From contig QHVW01000385.1 of the NCBI GenBank assembly GCA_003223675.1, positions 1 to 7,432 of the forward strand: DNA of 7,432 bases, in the 5' to 3' direction. This document shows positions 6,443 through 7,432 of the stretch, piece after piece. Position numbers and translations under genes: made by a program. Within the stretch, counting starts at the first letter, position 1. Every line of letters starts with the position of its first letter. Below the pieces are notes generated by a model. It was given only the letters and a program-made list of their open reading frames with translations, did not search any database and was not told the origin of the DNA. Source of the DNA: Acidobacteriota bacterium (lineage in GTDB: Bacteria > Acidobacteriota > Thermoanaerobaculia > Multivoradales > UBA5704).

Positions 6443-7432
6443 ACTTCTGGACCACGGATTCAGGAGCCAGGCTGGCGAGCCACAGGAGCGTGATCACGCG
6501 CGGGTTGGCCTGGCGGGGGAAAGCCGGATCGGCCAGGGCGCCGCGCAGGATGCCCCGCGTGGCGTCCGACATGGCGCCGGCGAACACCAACTGGTTGACG
6601 CGGTCGAGCAGGGCGTCGTCATTCGCCACCTGCGGCGACTGGAACGGCGCCAGATTGAGGATGAGCTGGCTGGTCGGCCCGCCCGCGCCGAGCACCCCCT
6701 TGAGGAGGTTGGCGGCGCCGACGACCGTGGTCTCGGTGGCGATCTGGAATTCAGGCGAGACCAGGCCCGACTGCGCGATCTCCCCCGGCAACGCGTACTC
6801 GGGCTCGAAGAAGTTGAACACCGTGGGCGAGTGCAGCGGGGTCTGGCCGGTGCTCTTCCCCGCCCGGTCGAACGAGCGGGCGAACATCCAGCGGCCGTTG
6901 CGCGGCTTGGCGTCGAGAGTCCTCAGGAGACCCGCGACGCGCACCACTGGCTCGCGCAGATCCCCCTCGTCCGGCCTGGTGTCGAGCGACGCCGCCCGCG
7001 CCTCGTAGTCGAGGAGGACGGCGCGCAGCACCGCCTTGAGGTCGCCACGGGTCCCGGCGCCGTTGTTGGCGAACGCCTGCCCGCAGCGGTAGACGTAGCC
7101 CGGGCTGGGATTGCTGGTCACCAGCTTCTGGATCAGGCCGCGGCAGAAGAACGGGCCGGCGTTGGGGTGGTTGAAGATGAGGTCGAGCGCCTGCTGGAGG
7201 TCCGTCCGAGCGCTCTGCCCCGCTGGCAGGATGACGCCGTCGAGCAGTTGCTTCTCGTCCGTGGCGTGGTACGCCGCCCAGGGCTCCATCGGGATGCGGA
7301 AGTTGCGGTCGGGATGGAAGAACTTCGCCAGATTGCCCTGGTTCTGGCCACCCAACGTCCAGCCGGTGAACGCGCGCGCGAACGCCTTCACCACGTCCTG
7401 GTCGTAGGTCGGGATCGGCTGATTGGTCGAGT
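6441..7432 (-). CDS. DUF1800 family protein, N-terminus cut by window edge
   Basis: The visible 329 residues form the C-terminal part of a DUF1800 protein, a family usually of about 450-600 residues with no defined biochemical role. The frame is open to the right edge. The first visible residues read STNQPIPTYDQDVVKAFARAFTGW, so the GTG at 7394 is internal and not a real start. Family-typical blocks follow: ARAFTGW, then HPNAGPFFCRGLIQKLVTSN with the SPGYVYR continuation, LKAVLRAVLLDYEAR, LREPVVRVAGLLR, TPLHSPTVFNFFEPEY and SPEFQI. The C-terminus ends LLWLASLAPESVVQK. It is followed after 12 bases by the DUF1501 gene, the standard order for this pair. Any export signal and the N-terminal third lie outside the window. 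Family assignment is secure, function is not. Confidence 0.88.
   Translation of the reverse strand, partial: STNQPIPTYDQDVVKAFARAFTGWTLGGQNQGNLAKFFHPDRNFRIPMEPWAAYHATDEKQLLDGVILPAGQSARTDLQQALDLIFNHPNAGPFFCRGLIQKLVTSNPSPGYVYRCGQAFANNGAGTRGDLKAVLRAVLLDYEARAASLDTRPDEGDLREPVVRVAGLLRTLDAKPRNGRWMFARSFDRAGKSTGQTPLHSPTVFNFFEPEYALPGEIAQSGLVSPEFQIATETTVVGAANLLKGVLGAGGPTSQLILNLAPFQSPQVANDDALLDRVNQLVFAGAMSDATRGILRGALADPAFPRQANPRVITLLWLASLAPESVVQK

Overview
The window reads as a GC-rich, Gram-negative bacterial chromosome segment in which every supported gene lies on the minus strand, so transcription runs from the right edge to the left edge. GC richness, Tat-exported proteins, a periplasm-facing formate dehydrogenase and a DUF1800/DUF1501 pair fit phyla such as Acidobacteriota, Rokubacteria-like lineages or deltaproteobacterial relatives. 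The sequence alone does not settle the taxon.

Right part (about 5025-7432): a two-gene unit encodes the C-terminal two thirds of a DUF1800 protein, cut by the window edge, followed 12 bases later by a complete Tat-exported DUF1501 protein. The pair is a common conserved module of poorly defined function.

Middle (4596-5024): a 429-base intergenic region. It holds two copies of a hairpin-forming repeat in opposite orientation, another hairpin, a small imperfect palindrome, a weak promoter candidate, and the ribosome binding site of the next operon.

Left part (1-4595): an operon for a membrane-bound, respiratory, selenocysteine-containing formate dehydrogenase (FDH-N/FDH-O type), in the order alpha (fdnG-like), beta (fdnH-like), gamma (fdnI-like, cut by the left edge). 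The alpha gene looks like two open frames split by an in-frame TGA at 4014-4016. That TGA sits exactly where E. coli FdnG has its selenocysteine, within NQARV-U-HGPTV, and a SECIS-like hairpin follows at the canonical 11-base spacing. It is therefore one 1114-residue selenoprotein and not a pseudogene. Formate would be oxidised at the molybdenum centre of alpha in the periplasm. Electrons would pass through one [4Fe-4S] cluster in alpha and four in beta to the b hemes of gamma, and then to quinone.

The points that most merit a second look are the selenocysteine/SECIS region, with its extra 9-bp outer stem, and an Ala/Pro/Gly-rich insert of about 80 residues inside the catalytic subunit. I found no wholly new system here. 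The dehydrogenase is a recognisable family with unusual details.
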